Source: Anaerovibrio slackiae (GTDB lineage: Bacteria > Bacillota > Negativicutes > Selenomonadales > Selenomonadaceae). From it: DNA of 64,000 bases. Below the pieces are notes generated by a model, which saw nothing but the letters and a program-made list of their open reading frames with translations, was not told where the DNA came from and made no database searches. The DNA lies in assembly GCF_009695585.1 (NCBI RefSeq), contig NZ_VUNR01000007.1, positions 1 through 64,000 on the forward strand, read 5' to 3'. The position numbers were made by a program, and so were the translations under genes. Positions 1 to 7,832 of this stretch are shown piece after piece. Every line of letters begins with the position of its first letter. The stretch's first letter is position 1.

Positions 1-125
1 TAGGAATTACGGAAATTAACGCCCACGGAGAGTGTGTAAGTCCTTTTGCCAAGGCAGAAGGCTGTTCTCGTAGAAGTGGGAATCTCCCTCCTCAAACGCC
101 TAGGCGTTAGGAGGGAGTAATTCAA
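1..125 (+). mobile_element. right end of a TnpB (IS200/IS605-type) element, cut by window edge
   Basis: This matches positions 4142-4266, the right end of the complete TnpB element further on, with a single difference at base 7. It contains the same bulged terminal hairpin (84-117; 9-bp outer and 6-bp inner stem, 2-nt bulge on the 5' side) and the same TCAA at the end (122-125), which resembles the right cleavage motif of IS608-like elements. The tnpB gene of this copy would lie just before the window. The end sits inside the gene on the minus strand that follows. Confidence 0.85.
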
Positions 126-141
126 TTCCAGGATGCCGTTG
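1..141 (+). ncRNA. 3' part of a putative TnpB guide RNA (omegaRNA) with guide
   Basis: In TnpB systems the transcript across the right end of the element, plus about 16-20 nt of flanking DNA, forms the guide RNA. By analogy, the scaffold is the right-end sequence and the guide would be roughly 126-141, inside the HxlR-GNAT gene. This is inferred from the family; no transcript boundary is visible. Confidence 0.45.
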
Positions 142-677
142 CCTTCGTCCGTAACCACGCATTCCGCCTTGATGCCGTCATCATCAAGTACATACATAGT
201 GCCTTTGTCCAGGTAGCGGTCAATCATGCTTTCCTGCTCATCGGCAAGGAGCAGCAGGGAAAGATACTGTTTTTTATTTTCTGTGATTTTGCGGATGGTA
301 AAGGAAGGGGGGATCGTGCCAGTGGACAAGGGTTCTGCCCATTTTGCCAGTTCAAAGAAGGCAATATTCAGCTGTCTTCCCTTTTCTGTCAGTGAGTATT
401 CCACATGAGGCGGAATTTCGTTGTATTGCATTCTGCTGACTATGCCTGCACTAATGAATTTTTGCAAAACCTTGGTCAGCATGGTATTGGTAATGCCGGG
501 AAGCAGCTTTCTTAGCTGTCCAAAGCGCAAGGTATCATGTACAAAAAGCTGGTAGATGATATTTAGCTCCCATTTACCGCTGAGGAGATTGATAGCAGTG
601 GCAACGGGGCAGGAAGGCCGCGGGGAATTGCTTTTTAGGGCATGAGAAAATTCTGCGGGAGTTTTATAGGGAAACAT
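126..677 (-). pseudogene. HxlR-type regulator fused to a GNAT acetyltransferase domain, truncated by the TnpB element
   Basis: Reading from ATG at 677, 184 codons remain before the reading frame runs into the right end of the mobile element. Residues about 22-115 are an HxlR winged-helix domain: a conserved Cys at 23, then LLSGKWELNIIYQL, FGQLRKLLPGIT and HVEYSLTEKG. Residues from about 126 look like the start of a GNAT acetyltransferase (FTIRKITENKKQYL, ADEQESMIDRYL, AECVVTDEGNGILE). The frame breaks right after that last motif, where the acetyl-CoA-binding core would follow. HxlR proteins are usually about 110-130 aa and redox- or aldehyde-responsive; a fusion to GNAT is less common. The rest of the gene is presumably on the far side of the element, outside the window. 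The DNA-binding half could still be made. Confidence 0.75.
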
Positions 678-1098
678 TGTATCAAATCCTTTTTAGCTAA
701 ATTCATGTTAATATCTCATATGAAGTATTGTGTCCGGCATCCAGTATCCAGCATCGGTATCTTTTTTGATACCTGGTTTAAATAAACTGCGTACTTGCCA
801 ATGTTGTGCTGTGGCAATATGGTTCCATTATAGCAGGATTTGTTCAGGTAGTGAAGAAATCCTGTGGCGAAGCAATAAGGCAGTGAAGAATTGGAGGCTG
901 ACTGGTATGCAGTGTGAGAAGATGGGCAGGTATGGAGATATGATGTCAGCTACGGAGGCTATGGACAGACGATATTCTTGCCGTAGGTAGAATTTATCTG
1001 AAGATGTGTATTTTTGTACATGAATAGGTGGTGGAAATAGTATGGATATACACTATGCATGGATTTAGAGTCCGGGGATTTGAGGCTTACCTAATATA

Positions 1099-1127
1099 TT
1101 GACATATATCAATATGTAATATATAAT
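1099..1127 (+). promoter_or_regulatory. sigma-70 promoter with embedded inverted repeat, likely ArsR-family operator
   Basis: A consensus promoter is visible: TTGACA (1099-1104), 17-bp spacer, TATAAT (1122-1127). Overlapping the -35 box and spacer is the inverted repeat CATATATCAATATG (1103-1116). AT-rich palindromes of this kind are typical ArsR/SmtB operators. The next gene is an ArsR-family repressor, so autoregulation is the natural reading. Confidence 0.7.
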
Positions 1128-1142
1128 AATAATTGCAAGATG

Positions 1143-1166
1143 GCGGCTGGCACTTTTGCCAGCCGC
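1143..1166 (+). other. 10-bp hairpin in the leader of the arsR-like transcript
   Basis: The arms 1143-1152 and 1157-1166 are perfectly complementary (core GGCTGGCA) around a 4-nt loop. No T tract follows, so this is not a standard terminator. It lies about 16 nt after the predicted -10 box, in the 5' leader of the arsR-like gene. It could stabilise the transcript or be a weak attenuator. Confidence 0.5.
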
Positions 1167-1305
1167 TTTGGCAATATTTGCAACAGCTTTGGCAATAGAG
1201 CAAGCTGGCAGAGAATGGCTTAGGCCAATGGAAGATGTGGACAATACCAGTTGATGCTGGATAGTTCTGTACAATGTTGGATAATGCCGGAAGGGGATGA
1301 GATTT

Positions 1306-1581
1306 GTGGATTACAGGAATGATGCGAAGCTGTTTAAAGCCTTATCTGATGAGAACAGGCTGCAGATTTTAGCTCAGCTTAATGCTGAGGAAAAGTGTGC
1401 CTGTGTGCTTTTGGAAAAGCTGGCTATTTCCCAGCCGACATTATCCCATCACATGCGCGTCTTGGTTGATGCACGGCTGGTGGAGTGCAGGAGGGAAGGG
1501 AAATGGATGTATTATTCCCTGCGCCGTGGTGCCAAGGAAGAACTATCCGGGATTATTGAAGCCTATATGGCATGTCCGTGA
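1306..1581 (+). CDS. ArsR/SmtB-family metal(loid)-responsive repressor
   Basis: A 91-aa winged-helix repressor. The core shows FKALSDENRLQIL followed by the metal site CACVLLEKL (Cys 31 and Cys 33 from the GTG start) and the recognition helix SQPTLSHHM, the ArsR arrangement in which Cys residues at the start of the DNA-binding helix sense As(III)/Sb(III) or a soft metal. GTG at 1306 is chosen because GGAAGGGG (1289-1296) then has a 9-nt spacing; the ATG at 1297 abuts that site. It is followed at 82 bp by a permease of the ArsP type, and its promoter carries a palindrome, so it probably represses itself and the permease. The inducer is not determined by sequence. Confidence 0.85.
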   Translation: MDYRNDAKLFKALSDENRLQILAQLNAEEKCACVLLEKLAISQPTLSHHMRVLVDARLVECRREGKWMYYSLRRGAKEELSGIIEAYMACP

Positions 1582-1663
1582 TGGAAAATTGGCGGCAAAG
1601 CAGGTGTTTTTTTGCTACAATACATCGATAGATTTAAATTTATAAATAAAGGAGCGTCCAGGT

Positions 1664-2647
1664 ATGTTTGATTTTATTATGCAGGAAATTCTTGGCATGC
1701 ACTGGCTGAGTGAATTGGTATGGCTGCTGCTGGGGAGGCTGGGGGCAAGCCAGGCTTCGCCTGTGTGGGGCAGTATACATTTTTTTATTTATGACACCAT
1801 CAAAATATCTATCCTGCTGGTATCGCTGATTTTTTTCATCTCCTATATACAGTCTTATTTTCCGCCGGAGAGGACAAAGCGCATCCTGACAGGCTTTACG
1901 GGAGTGAAGGGGGAGGTGATTGCCGCGCTTCTGGGAACGGTAACGCCTTTCTGCTCCTGCTCCAGTATTCCGATTTTTATCGGCTTTACCCGGGCGGGGC
2001 TGCCCCTGGGGATGACATTTGCTTTTTTGATTTCTTCGCCTATGGTGGATATAGCTTCCATGCTGATGCTGATGTCGTTTTTTGGCAGTGGATTTGCGGT
2101 AATATATGTGGTGGTAGGCTTGCTGCTGGCGATTGGCGGCGGCCTGCTGCTGAATGTCATGGGGATGGAACGTCATATCAGGCGTTATGATAATCCTGTT
2201 CGGGATTTTTACAGTGAGTCCGAATATTTTAATCAGCGGCAGCGCATGGGCTATGCCTGCAACGACACGCGGATTATTGTGAAAAATGTTTTTCCTTATG
2301 TGCTGGCAGGTGTGGCTATCGGTGCGTTTTTGCATAACTGGGTGCCACAGGAATGGATATTGGCTGTGCTGGGGAAGGGGAATATTTTCAGCGTGCCTCT
2401 GGCAACTTTGATTGGCATACCTATTTATGCGGATATTTTCGGGGCTATACCGATAGCTGAGGCATTGTATCTGGCATCTGTACCGGCAGGGTCTATATTG
2501 GCACTGATGATGGCGATTACTACTTTATCGTTGCCATCACTGATTATGCTCAGCAAGGTGCTGGAAAGAAGGCTGCTTTTTACCTTCATTGGCATTGTTG
2601 CAGCAGGGATTATACTTATCGGATATTTGTTTAATTTGCTGATGTGA
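1664..2647 (+). CDS. ArsP/YraQ-type permease (putative organoarsenical or metal efflux)
   Basis: A 327-aa polytopic membrane protein with about eight hydrophobic segments in two halves. It has the family hallmark TPFCSCSSIPIF (residues about 92-103) followed by GFTRAGLPLG, and a central loop with RRYDNPVRDF. This is the permease family PF03773, which includes ArsP, an exporter of trivalent methylarsenicals, and less well characterised members. The adjacent ArsR-type gene supports a metal(loid) efflux role, but the substrate could also be another soft metal. The start at 1664 has AAAGGAG upstream with good spacing. The gene ends before a clear terminator at 2705. Confidence 0.85.
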   Translation: MFDFIMQEILGMHWLSELVWLLLGRLGASQASPVWGSIHFFIYDTIKISILLVSLIFFISYIQSYFPPERTKRILTGFTGVKGEVIAALLGTVTPFCSCSSIPIFIGFTRAGLPLGMTFAFLISSPMVDIASMLMLMSFFGSGFAVIYVVVGLLLAIGGGLLLNVMGMERHIRRYDNPVRDFYSESEYFNQRQRMGYACNDTRIIVKNVFPYVLAGVAIGAFLHNWVPQEWILAVLGKGNIFSVPLATLIGIPIYADIFGAIPIAEALYLASVPAGSILALMMAITTLSLPSLIMLSKVLERRLLFTFIGIVAAGIILIGYLFNLLM

Positions 2648-2704
2648 TATACATGCTGATGAGATATATCGAAATTAGGTTAATATTTGTGGGATTAGTA
2701 ATGG

Positions 2705-2744
2705 GCCCTGTCAGTTTTTATTAATAAGGCTGACGGGGCTTTTT
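2705..2744 (+). terminator. Rho-independent terminator after the permease
   Basis: The arms 2705-2714 and 2730-2739 pair (CTGTCAG with CTGACGG, one wobble) and are followed at once by a run of T. It closes the arsR-like/permease operon. Confidence 0.85.
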
Positions 2745-2956
2745 GTTGCATAATATCAGTGGGGAGGTGTAGAATGATATGACGTTGTTTAAAGATTTGC
2801 ATAGCATTTGTTGTGGAAAACGATGTGTGCAGGAAGAGGGGAGTATTGAGTGATTGGGGGAGAAGTATGGTTTTATCTTAATGTGGCAGAAGACTCCCTG
2901 CCTCTATAGGCGGGAGTCTTCTGCCACGTCCACCGAATTTACGCAAGTAATTGAGG

Positions 2957-2985
2957 TGGACAATAGAACATAGTGGTGATATAAT
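2957..2985 (+). promoter_or_regulatory. promoter of tnpB
   Basis: TGGACA (2957-2962), 17-bp spacer and TATAAT (2980-2985) lie just after the left hairpin, with the ribosome site GGAGGTGA at 2997-3004. The element therefore brings its own promoter. Confidence 0.65.
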
Positions 2986-3009
2986 AGTAAGTGACAGGAG
3001 GTGAACGAT

Positions 3010-4119
3010 ATGTTACAGCAAAAAGGCTATCAGTATAGAATATATCCCACTAAACAACAGCAACAGCTAATCAATCAGACACTGGGATGCGCCAGGTTTG
3101 TGTATAACAGGTTTTTGAATATCCGTAAAGAAGCATGGACAAATTCAAAAACAAGCGTGACTTACAAGCAGACCAGCAAAATGCTGACCGAGTTAAAATG
3201 TGAGCCGGACTATGTATGGCTGAAAGCAGTAGATAGTACCTCGCTGCAGCAGGCATTAAAAGATTTGGACAAAGGCTTCAAAAACTTTTTTGCCAAAAAA
3301 GCAGGCTATCCGAGATATAAATCAAAGCACAATCATTGCCTCAGCTATCGTTCCCAGTGTGTTAATAACAATATTGCAATCAAGAATGGCAAGCTGAAGC
3401 TTCCCAAAATTGGCTTAGTAAAAATAAAACTTTCCAGGAATTTCACAGGCAGAATTTTGAATGTCACTGTGTCACGCAAGGCCACAGGCAAGTATTTTGT
3501 TTCCCTGTGTGTTGAGGAAGAAGTAGAAATTTTTCCTAATAATGGCGGAGAAATAGGCATAGATGTGGGAATTAAGGATTTCTACTCCGATTCTAATGGT
3601 GATGTTGCTGCTAATCCGAAAACATTGAAGAAATACAGCAAAAAACTGGCAAGGGAGCAGCGGAAGCTTTCACGTAAAGCAAAAGGCAGTAATAATCGCA
3701 ATAAGCAGAGAATCATCGTTGCCAGGGTACACGAAAAGATAGCAAATATCCGAAAGGACTATCTGAACAAGGTTTCCACTAAACTGGTCAAGGAAAACCA
3801 ACTGATCGGTATAGAGGACTTGCAGGTCAGGAATATGCTGAAAAACCATCAACTGGCACAAGCCATTTCTGATGTATCATGGTCTGAGTTTTTCAGGATG
3901 CTTGAATACAAGGCAGTGCCGTATGGCTGCCGAGTGGTAAGGGTTCCTAGATTCTACCCAAGTTCTCAAAAATGCTGTAAATGCGGCTATCAGAATAAGG
4001 ATACAAAAAATCTTGCTATTCGTGCATGGGATTGTCCGGTATGCGGGCACCACCACGATAGAGATGTGAATGCAGCCCGGAATATTCTGGCTAAAGCAAA
4101 AGAAATAATAGCTGCATAA
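3010..4119 (+). CDS. tnpB: TnpB RNA-guided endonuclease
   Basis: 369 aa, the compact size of IS605 TnpB, the ancestor type of Cas12. All RuvC residues are visible, counting from the upstream GTG at 3001: Asp188 in GIDVGIKDF, Glu272 in IGIEDLQV and Asp355 in [12 protein letters not shown]. The zinc ribbon is CCKCGY...CPVCGH. The N-terminal [12 protein letters not shown] and [10 protein letters not shown] are typical of the family. ATG 3010 is preferred because GGAGGTGA then has standard spacing. No stop or shift is present, so the nuclease is probably active. In this family TnpB cuts the vacated donor site, guided by RNA from the right end, which keeps the element in place. A second identical right end at 1-125 means the genome has more than one copy. 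Confidence 0.92.
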   Translation: MLQQKGYQYRIYPTKQQQQLINQTLGCARFVYNRFLNIRKEAWTNSKTSVTYKQTSKMLTELKCEPDYVWLKAVDSTSLQQALKDLDKGFKNFFAKKAGYPRYKSKHNHCLSYRSQCVNNNIAIKNGKLKLPKIGLVKIKLSRNFTGRILNVTVSRKATGKYFVSLCVEEEVEIFPNNGGEIGIDVGIKDFYSDSNGDVAANPKTLKKYSKKLAREQRKLSRKAKGSNNRNKQRIIVARVHEKIANIRKDYLNKVSTKLVKENQLIGIEDLQVRNMLKNHQLAQAISDVSWSEFFRMLEYKAVPYGCRVVRVPRFYPSSQKCCKCGYQNKDTKNLAIRAWDCPVCGHHHDRDVNAARNILAKAKEIIAA

Positions 4120-4282
4120 GCTTCAAAGCATAAAAATACCGTAGGAACTACGGAAATTAACGCCCACGGAGAGTGTGTAAGTCCTTTTGCCAAGGCAGAA
4201 GGCTGTTCTCGTAGAAGTGGGAATCTCCCTCCTCAAACGCCTAGGCGTTAGGAGGGAGTAATTCAATTATTGATACGTCGGC
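4120..4282 (+). ncRNA. putative TnpB guide RNA (omegaRNA): scaffold plus guide
   Basis: The 147 bp between the tnpB stop and the element end are conserved to one base in the copy at 1-125, although non-coding, and end in a bulged hairpin (4225-4258). This is where omegaRNA scaffolds lie in IS605-type TnpB loci. The guide would be about 4267-4282. The 5' end of the RNA may reach back into tnpB. This is inferred by family analogy. Confidence 0.55.
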
Positions 4283-4757
4283 TAATCAGCAGGGGAAGCC
4301 TATAGCGGAACGGGCTAGCCGCAAAAATTCTGGTGAAAAGTGTGAATATATTGCTACGGCAGATATGAATATAGCTCATTGCGTGGGGTGCAATTTCTGC
4401 TGGCTGAAAACGCCGGGGATTTGTGTGTTTGATGATGATTACAAGCAACTGCTGGAAAAAATTCATTCGGCGGAGAAAATATGGTTGATTTCAGAAACGA
4501 GATTTGGCTTTATATCCTTCCAGGCAAAGAAAATTGTTGATAGGATAATGCCGCTTCTCACTATTTATCTTACATGCAGCGGGCCTTATATGCGCCATGT
4601 GACAAGGTATCGGCATAATCCTGACTGGGGTGTCCTGTACATAGGCGATGGGGATAAAGTACTTATGTCTGACTGGTGCAGCCGCTTTACGAGCAACCTG
4701 GGGGTTAAGTCATTGGGGGTATATGATATTTTGCATGTGGAGGAAGCTGATTTATGA
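4267..4757 (+). pseudogene. NAD(P)H-dependent FMN reductase / flavodoxin-like protein, 5' truncated
   Basis: An open frame enters directly from the mobile element end and runs to TGA at 4757. It shows the centre and C-terminus of a flavodoxin-fold NADPH-dependent FMN reductase: HCVGCNFCWLKTPGICVFDDDY, then KIWLISETRFGFISF. The usual N-terminal nucleotide-binding start (INGSPR-type) is missing and is not seen to the left of the element. An internal ATG at 4365 has no ribosome site. The gene is therefore a fragment. Its stop overlaps the next start (ATGA at 4754), so the two were once translationally coupled. Confidence 0.7.
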
Positions 4758-5281
4758 ACAAGAAGATTGTTATGATTAATGCCAGTCCCAGGATTGAGAA
4801 AAACAGCAATACGAACAAGATTATTGAGGCATTCGGGCAGGGGCTTTTGCAAGGGGGCTGCAGCTTTACCAAGTATGCGATTTCCAACCGCGATGCCTGG
4901 GAAGAAATCCGGCAGGCATACATGGACAGCACAAATATTATTTTTGCTGTTCCGTTGTATGTGGAGTGTGTTCCCAGCTTATTTCTGGAATTTTTGGAGC
5001 AGCTGCCGGCGAAGGATAAAAATACTAAGGTTTCTTTTATCTTGTAGTGCGACTTTACCGAGGCACATCAGCTGCGCTGCGGCGAGGCTTTTTTGCAGAA
5101 ATTGGTAGGATGCCTCGGGGTAAGCTATGGAGGTACCCTGATTCGGGGCGGAGCAGCTGCCTTTGCCGGTGCGGTTTATGGTGAATCTGATGTTTAAAAC
5201 ATATCTAAAGAAGAAATTCCAATGTGTTGCAAAAAAATGGGGCTGCGATATTCCTTTGGACAGAAAGGTTTTTGATGATTG
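4754..5281 (+). pseudogene. second NAD(P)H-dependent oxidoreductase / flavodoxin-like gene, decayed
   Basis: It starts with a good flavodoxin-fold N-terminus (KIVMINASPRIEKNSNTNKI) and continues to an amber stop at 5045-5047. Homology continues in the same frame after the stop (EAHQLRCGEAFLQKL, YGGTLIRGGAAAF). It then shifts to another frame near 5170 (NLMFKTYLKKKFQ, WGCDIPLDRKVFDD), which ends at 5281. One nonsense change and one frameshift are therefore present. Together with the truncated partner upstream, this operon looks inactivated. Confidence 0.75.
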
Positions 5282-5297
5282 AGAGAGGTAACGATAG

Positions 5298-5918
5298 ATG
5301 AAGAATAATAAAGCAGTATTGTATGTGCATGGCAAGGGCGGCAATGCTGCAGAAGCGGCATTTTATGAGGCAATATTTCCTGAGTGCGATGTTATGGGCT
5401 TTGATTACAAAGCGGAAACGCCTTGGGAAAGTATTGGGGAATTTCAGGCGGAGGCTAAAAGACTGCTATCTGAGTACGATAGCGTTATCTTAGTGGCAAA
5501 CAGCATAGGGGCGTATTTCTCCCTGCTGTCCCTGGCAGATATGCCTATAGAAAAGGCGTATTTTATTTCACCAATAGCGAATATGGAAAAGCTGATTTTG
5601 GATATGATGCAGTGGGCTGGCGTTACGGAAGATGAGATTAAGGAAAAGGGCGTCATTGCTACGGATTTTGGCGAAGATTTGTCCTGGGAATATCTGACAT
5701 GGGTGCGCAGTCATCCTGTCAGCTGGCATATTCCTACGGAGATTTTGTATGGTTCGGAGGATAATTTGCAGTCCATGGATACGGTGAAGGCGTTCACTGC
5801 TGGCTGTGGTGCAGGACTGACTGTTATGGAGCATGGTGAGCACTGGTTTCACACCGAGGAGCAGATGCAGTTTTTGCGGGAATGGCTTGTGGGGTGTGAA
5901 GCCAAGAATAAAGGTTGA
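5298..5918 (+). CDS. alpha/beta hydrolase
   Basis: 206 aa with an alpha/beta-hydrolase fold: the opening strand VLYVHGKGG, a nucleophile elbow ANSIGAYFS (Ser in A-N-S-I-G rather than G-x-S-x-G), a late acidic residue in YGSEDNLQS, and the catalytic-type His in HGEHWFH. There is no signal peptide, so it is cytoplasmic. It starts 16 bp after the decayed oxidoreductase and has GAGAGAGG as ribosome site. The substrate cannot be told. It ends before a long hairpin shared with the convergent ATPase gene. Confidence 0.75.
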   Translation: MKNNKAVLYVHGKGGNAAEAAFYEAIFPECDVMGFDYKAETPWESIGEFQAEAKRLLSEYDSVILVANSIGAYFSLLSLADMPIEKAYFISPIANMEKLILDMMQWAGVTEDEIKEKGVIATDFGEDLSWEYLTWVRSHPVSWHIPTEILYGSEDNLQSMDTVKAFTAGCGAGLTVMEHGEHWFHTEEQMQFLREWLVGCEAKNKG

Positions 5919-5943
5919 TTTGTGATTCATTAAATAGTTGATG

Positions 5944-6000
5944 ATATAAACCTAAAACAGCTGTTGTGGAGCTTGCACAACAGCTGTTTTAGGTTTATAT
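5944..6000. terminator. bidirectional terminator, 25-bp perfect hairpin
   Basis: The arms 5944-5968 and 5976-6000 are perfectly complementary over 25 bp with a 7-nt loop. The core ACAGCTGTTGTG is flanked by A runs on one side and T runs on the other, so it can terminate both the hydrolase (plus) and the ATPase (minus), which converge here. Confidence 0.8.
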
Positions 6001-6009
6001 AAGCTTATA

Positions 6010-7293
6010 TTATTTTTTCCAATCGTCGGAGCAGCGCAGGTAAAATAACAGGAAAGAATCCAGAATATACAAAGTCTTGGCTTTCCAGTCGATGGTATCA
6101 AGATTTTTAGCCCGTTCCTTCATGATATTTTTGATATTTTTCACTGTATTGCTGATATCTATTGGTCTGGGCTTTTTTGGATTATCATCGGCCAGAAGGT
6201 CAGTAAATCTTTCCTGGATTTCCTGCACAGGCAATGACAGTTCAGGTGGATTTGTGCTTATGCTGACCAGCAGCAGCATATAAATATCCATTAAGCTTCC
6301 GTCTTTTAGCAAGTAGTGTGTACGCTTATTTTTGCCTTGGGCCGGGCCTTCAAGGGAAGCTTTCAGTACATGGCTGTACACCTGCTTATGCTTTGCTACT
6401 GTTTGCTTAAGGGCAATATTTACATCCTCATCAGTAACAGTGGTACAATTAGTTTTTTGCATGCGATACGCCAGGTTAAAACAAATATCCTGCATTAATT
6501 GAGGGGAACAGATACTTTCGGTGGCGATGCGGGTGAGAATATCATCGGTTACATCTATGCCAAGCAACGGGAAACCTTTATGCCCTATTTCCTTTAGTTC
6601 ATCAATGCTCCAGGAGGTAATTTCGATAAAGCTGGTGCGTCCTATCAGGTCGGGGTTAAGGCGTATGGCATCATCTGCCCGATGAGGAAGCGACAATATT
6701 ATTACTTTAAGTCCGCTAATGAGATATGTCTTGATGGTTCTTGCAATATACAGCTGAGTTTCTTCCGGCGCATAATGAAAATCATCTATAACCAATACCA
6801 TGTCATGGGCGATAATATGTTTTATCATAGAATCCTGGCTGCGCAATACCTTTTGGGATATTTCATTTCCTTCTGCATTGCTGCTGTCGTTGCCAGTGCT
6901 AATGTTGAATTTGGCAAATGGTATTTTTAATTCGCCTGCTATGCCTGTTTTTTCGATAGCATTTTCCGTATGTGATGTTTTGATTTGTACTTCTTCGGGA
7001 ATTTCAAGCTGCTCTCCTATCTGCTGCCAAAAGTCCTCTTTTGATTGGAGCTGCGAACCGCTCAAGTCTATGATTTTATTAGTAATGGATTTATGGCAGA
7101 GAACTGTTTTGCCGGATTTGGAAGCTCCTGTGATTGCAATCAGTGTGCCAGGAGTCATTAATGCTTTTTGCAGTTGTTCTGTATAGGTATCACCGTACTC
7201 ATCAATGGTGCGGTCTATATATGTATGATTCGGTACTGTATTGGGCTGGAAAACATCACCGGTCTGGTGAATATCCATATTTTTTTGTAGCAT
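6010..7293 (-). CDS. orphan AAA/STAND-like ATPase of unknown function
   Basis: 427 aa. Walker A is GASKSGKT (about residues 56-63) and Walker B is LVIDDFHY (about 168-175), followed by LKVIILSLPH, which fits a sensor strand, and a helical region with WSIDELKEIG and ATESICSPQLMQDI as in ORC/Cdc6- or AAA_16-type ATPases. The C-terminal 130 residues are helical and charged. No membrane segment or signal is visible. ATG at 7293 is chosen over GTG 7305 because AGGTGG then has a proper distance. The gene stands alone between a convergent hydrolase and a divergent small gene. Solitary ATPases of this shape occur in defence and regulatory settings, but nothing here fixes a role. Confidence 0.7.
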   Translation of the reverse strand: MLQKNMDIHQTGDVFQPNTVPNHTYIDRTIDEYGDTYTEQLQKALMTPGTLIAITGASKSGKTVLCHKSITNKIIDLSGSQLQSKEDFWQQIGEQLEIPEEVQIKTSHTENAIEKTGIAGELKIPFAKFNISTGNDSSNAEGNEISQKVLRSQDSMIKHIIAHDMVLVIDDFHYAPEETQLYIARTIKTYLISGLKVIILSLPHRADDAIRLNPDLIGRTSFIEITSWSIDELKEIGHKGFPLLGIDVTDDILTRIATESICSPQLMQDICFNLAYRMQKTNCTTVTDEDVNIALKQTVAKHKQVYSHVLKASLEGPAQGKNKRTHYLLKDGSLMDIYMLLLVSISTNPPELSLPVQEIQERFTDLLADDNPKKPRPIDISNTVKNIKNIMKERAKNLDTIDWKAKTLYILDSFLLFYLRCSDDWKK

Positions 7294-7597
7294 AAAACTT
7301 CCCACCTGACATTTTAGTATAAGTGTATTATATCATTATCTGTAGATAATGTCTTGAAAATATCGGCTATGCAGGGATGGAAAATATACAGAAGGACATA
7401 TAATGGGGGTGTGCTTTGGTATCATGTTTCATGAGAAGCTCAAGTGATGGCAGCTATGATAATCTTTAAGTTGAGGAATTCTTCTGCGTGTAGCAGGATT
7501 TTGCCAATGGATGTAGAAATATATATTATAGCAAAATGTTATAAGGGAGTTTCTAGCTCATAATTTGCAGTTGTAATTGATTAGGAGGCTGGTTAAT
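7294..7597. other. divergent spacer with one promoter
   Basis: About 300 bp between the ATPase gene and the zinc-ribbon gene. It is AT-rich with no coding signal. The only recognisable site is a promoter pointing right: TTGCCA (7501-7506), 17-bp spacer, TATTAT (7524-7529). Confidence 0.5.
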
Positions 7598-7762
7598 ATG
7601 GCATTTGAGATTACAGAGAGGAAAGCTAATGGTATGATTCGTTATAAGCGCAGGTGTGATTGCGGCTGGAAGGAATCTTCTACGGCTGAGATTGTACCGC
7701 CAAGGAATATATCATATACTTGCCCGAAGTGCGGCAAGAAAAATTCTGGAACTGTGGCATGA
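7598..7762 (+). CDS. 54-aa zinc-ribbon mini-protein
   Basis: A short basic protein with two Cys knuckles, CDCGW and CPKCGKKNSG, which together form a likely zinc ribbon. ATG 7598 follows the ribosome site AGGAGG at ideal distance, and the gene has its own promoter at 7501-7529. The function is unknown. Proteins of this kind often bind nucleic acid or act as small adaptors. A second Cys-rich mini-protein follows 70 bp later and may be in the same transcript. Confidence 0.6.
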   Translation: MAFEITERKANGMIRYKRRCDCGWKESSTAEIVPPRNISYTCPKCGKKNSGTVA

Positions 7763-7832
7763 TAATGTCAATGCTAATGCTGATGTTAATATTAATGTTG
7801 ATGCAAATAAGAAGGTGGAGGATGTATGTACC

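Larger units (their letters stand above)
678..1305. other. 628-bp spacer with one clear promoter and a hairpin
   Basis: No convincing gene is present. A reading frame at 730-990 lacks a ribosome site and resembles nothing. The spacer is AT-rich and divergent in layout: the HxlR gene leaves to the left and the ArsR gene to the right. The recognisable content is the promoter/operator at 1099-1127 and a strong hairpin at 1143-1166. Confidence 0.6.
2883..4266 (+). mobile_element. tnpA-less TnpB element (IS1341-like member of IS200/IS605)
   Basis: The element carries one gene, tnpB, between two terminal hairpins and has no tnpA, so it could move only if helped in trans. The right end (TCAA at 4263-4266) is fixed by comparison with the copy at 1-125: identity stops within 2 bp of that point. 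The left boundary is less certain. A long hairpin with one bulged T (2883-2927; 19 bp, loop TCTATA) is likely to be the left structured end, since IS608-type transposases recognise hairpins with extrahelical T. The element truncates the 5' end of a flavodoxin-like gene. Confidence 0.75.

Noticed and set aside
730-990. 86-codon frame between the HxlR and ArsR genes
   Set aside because: No ribosome site, no recognisable motif, unusual composition; treated as spacer.
1139-1225. Possible 28-residue leader peptide before the arsR-like gene (starts in the hairpin)
   Set aside because: No ribosome site and no run of regulatory codons; the hairpin itself is the more credible feature.
2883-2927. Long hairpin read as a simple terminator
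   Set aside because: There is no T tract, the permease already has its own terminator at 2705, and it lies at the left edge of the TnpB element, so an element end is more likely.
4365-4757. Reading the flavodoxin-like fragment as a complete 130-aa gene from ATG 4365
   Set aside because: The frame and homology extend upstream to the element boundary, the internal ATG has no ribosome site, and the nucleotide-binding N-terminus is missing.
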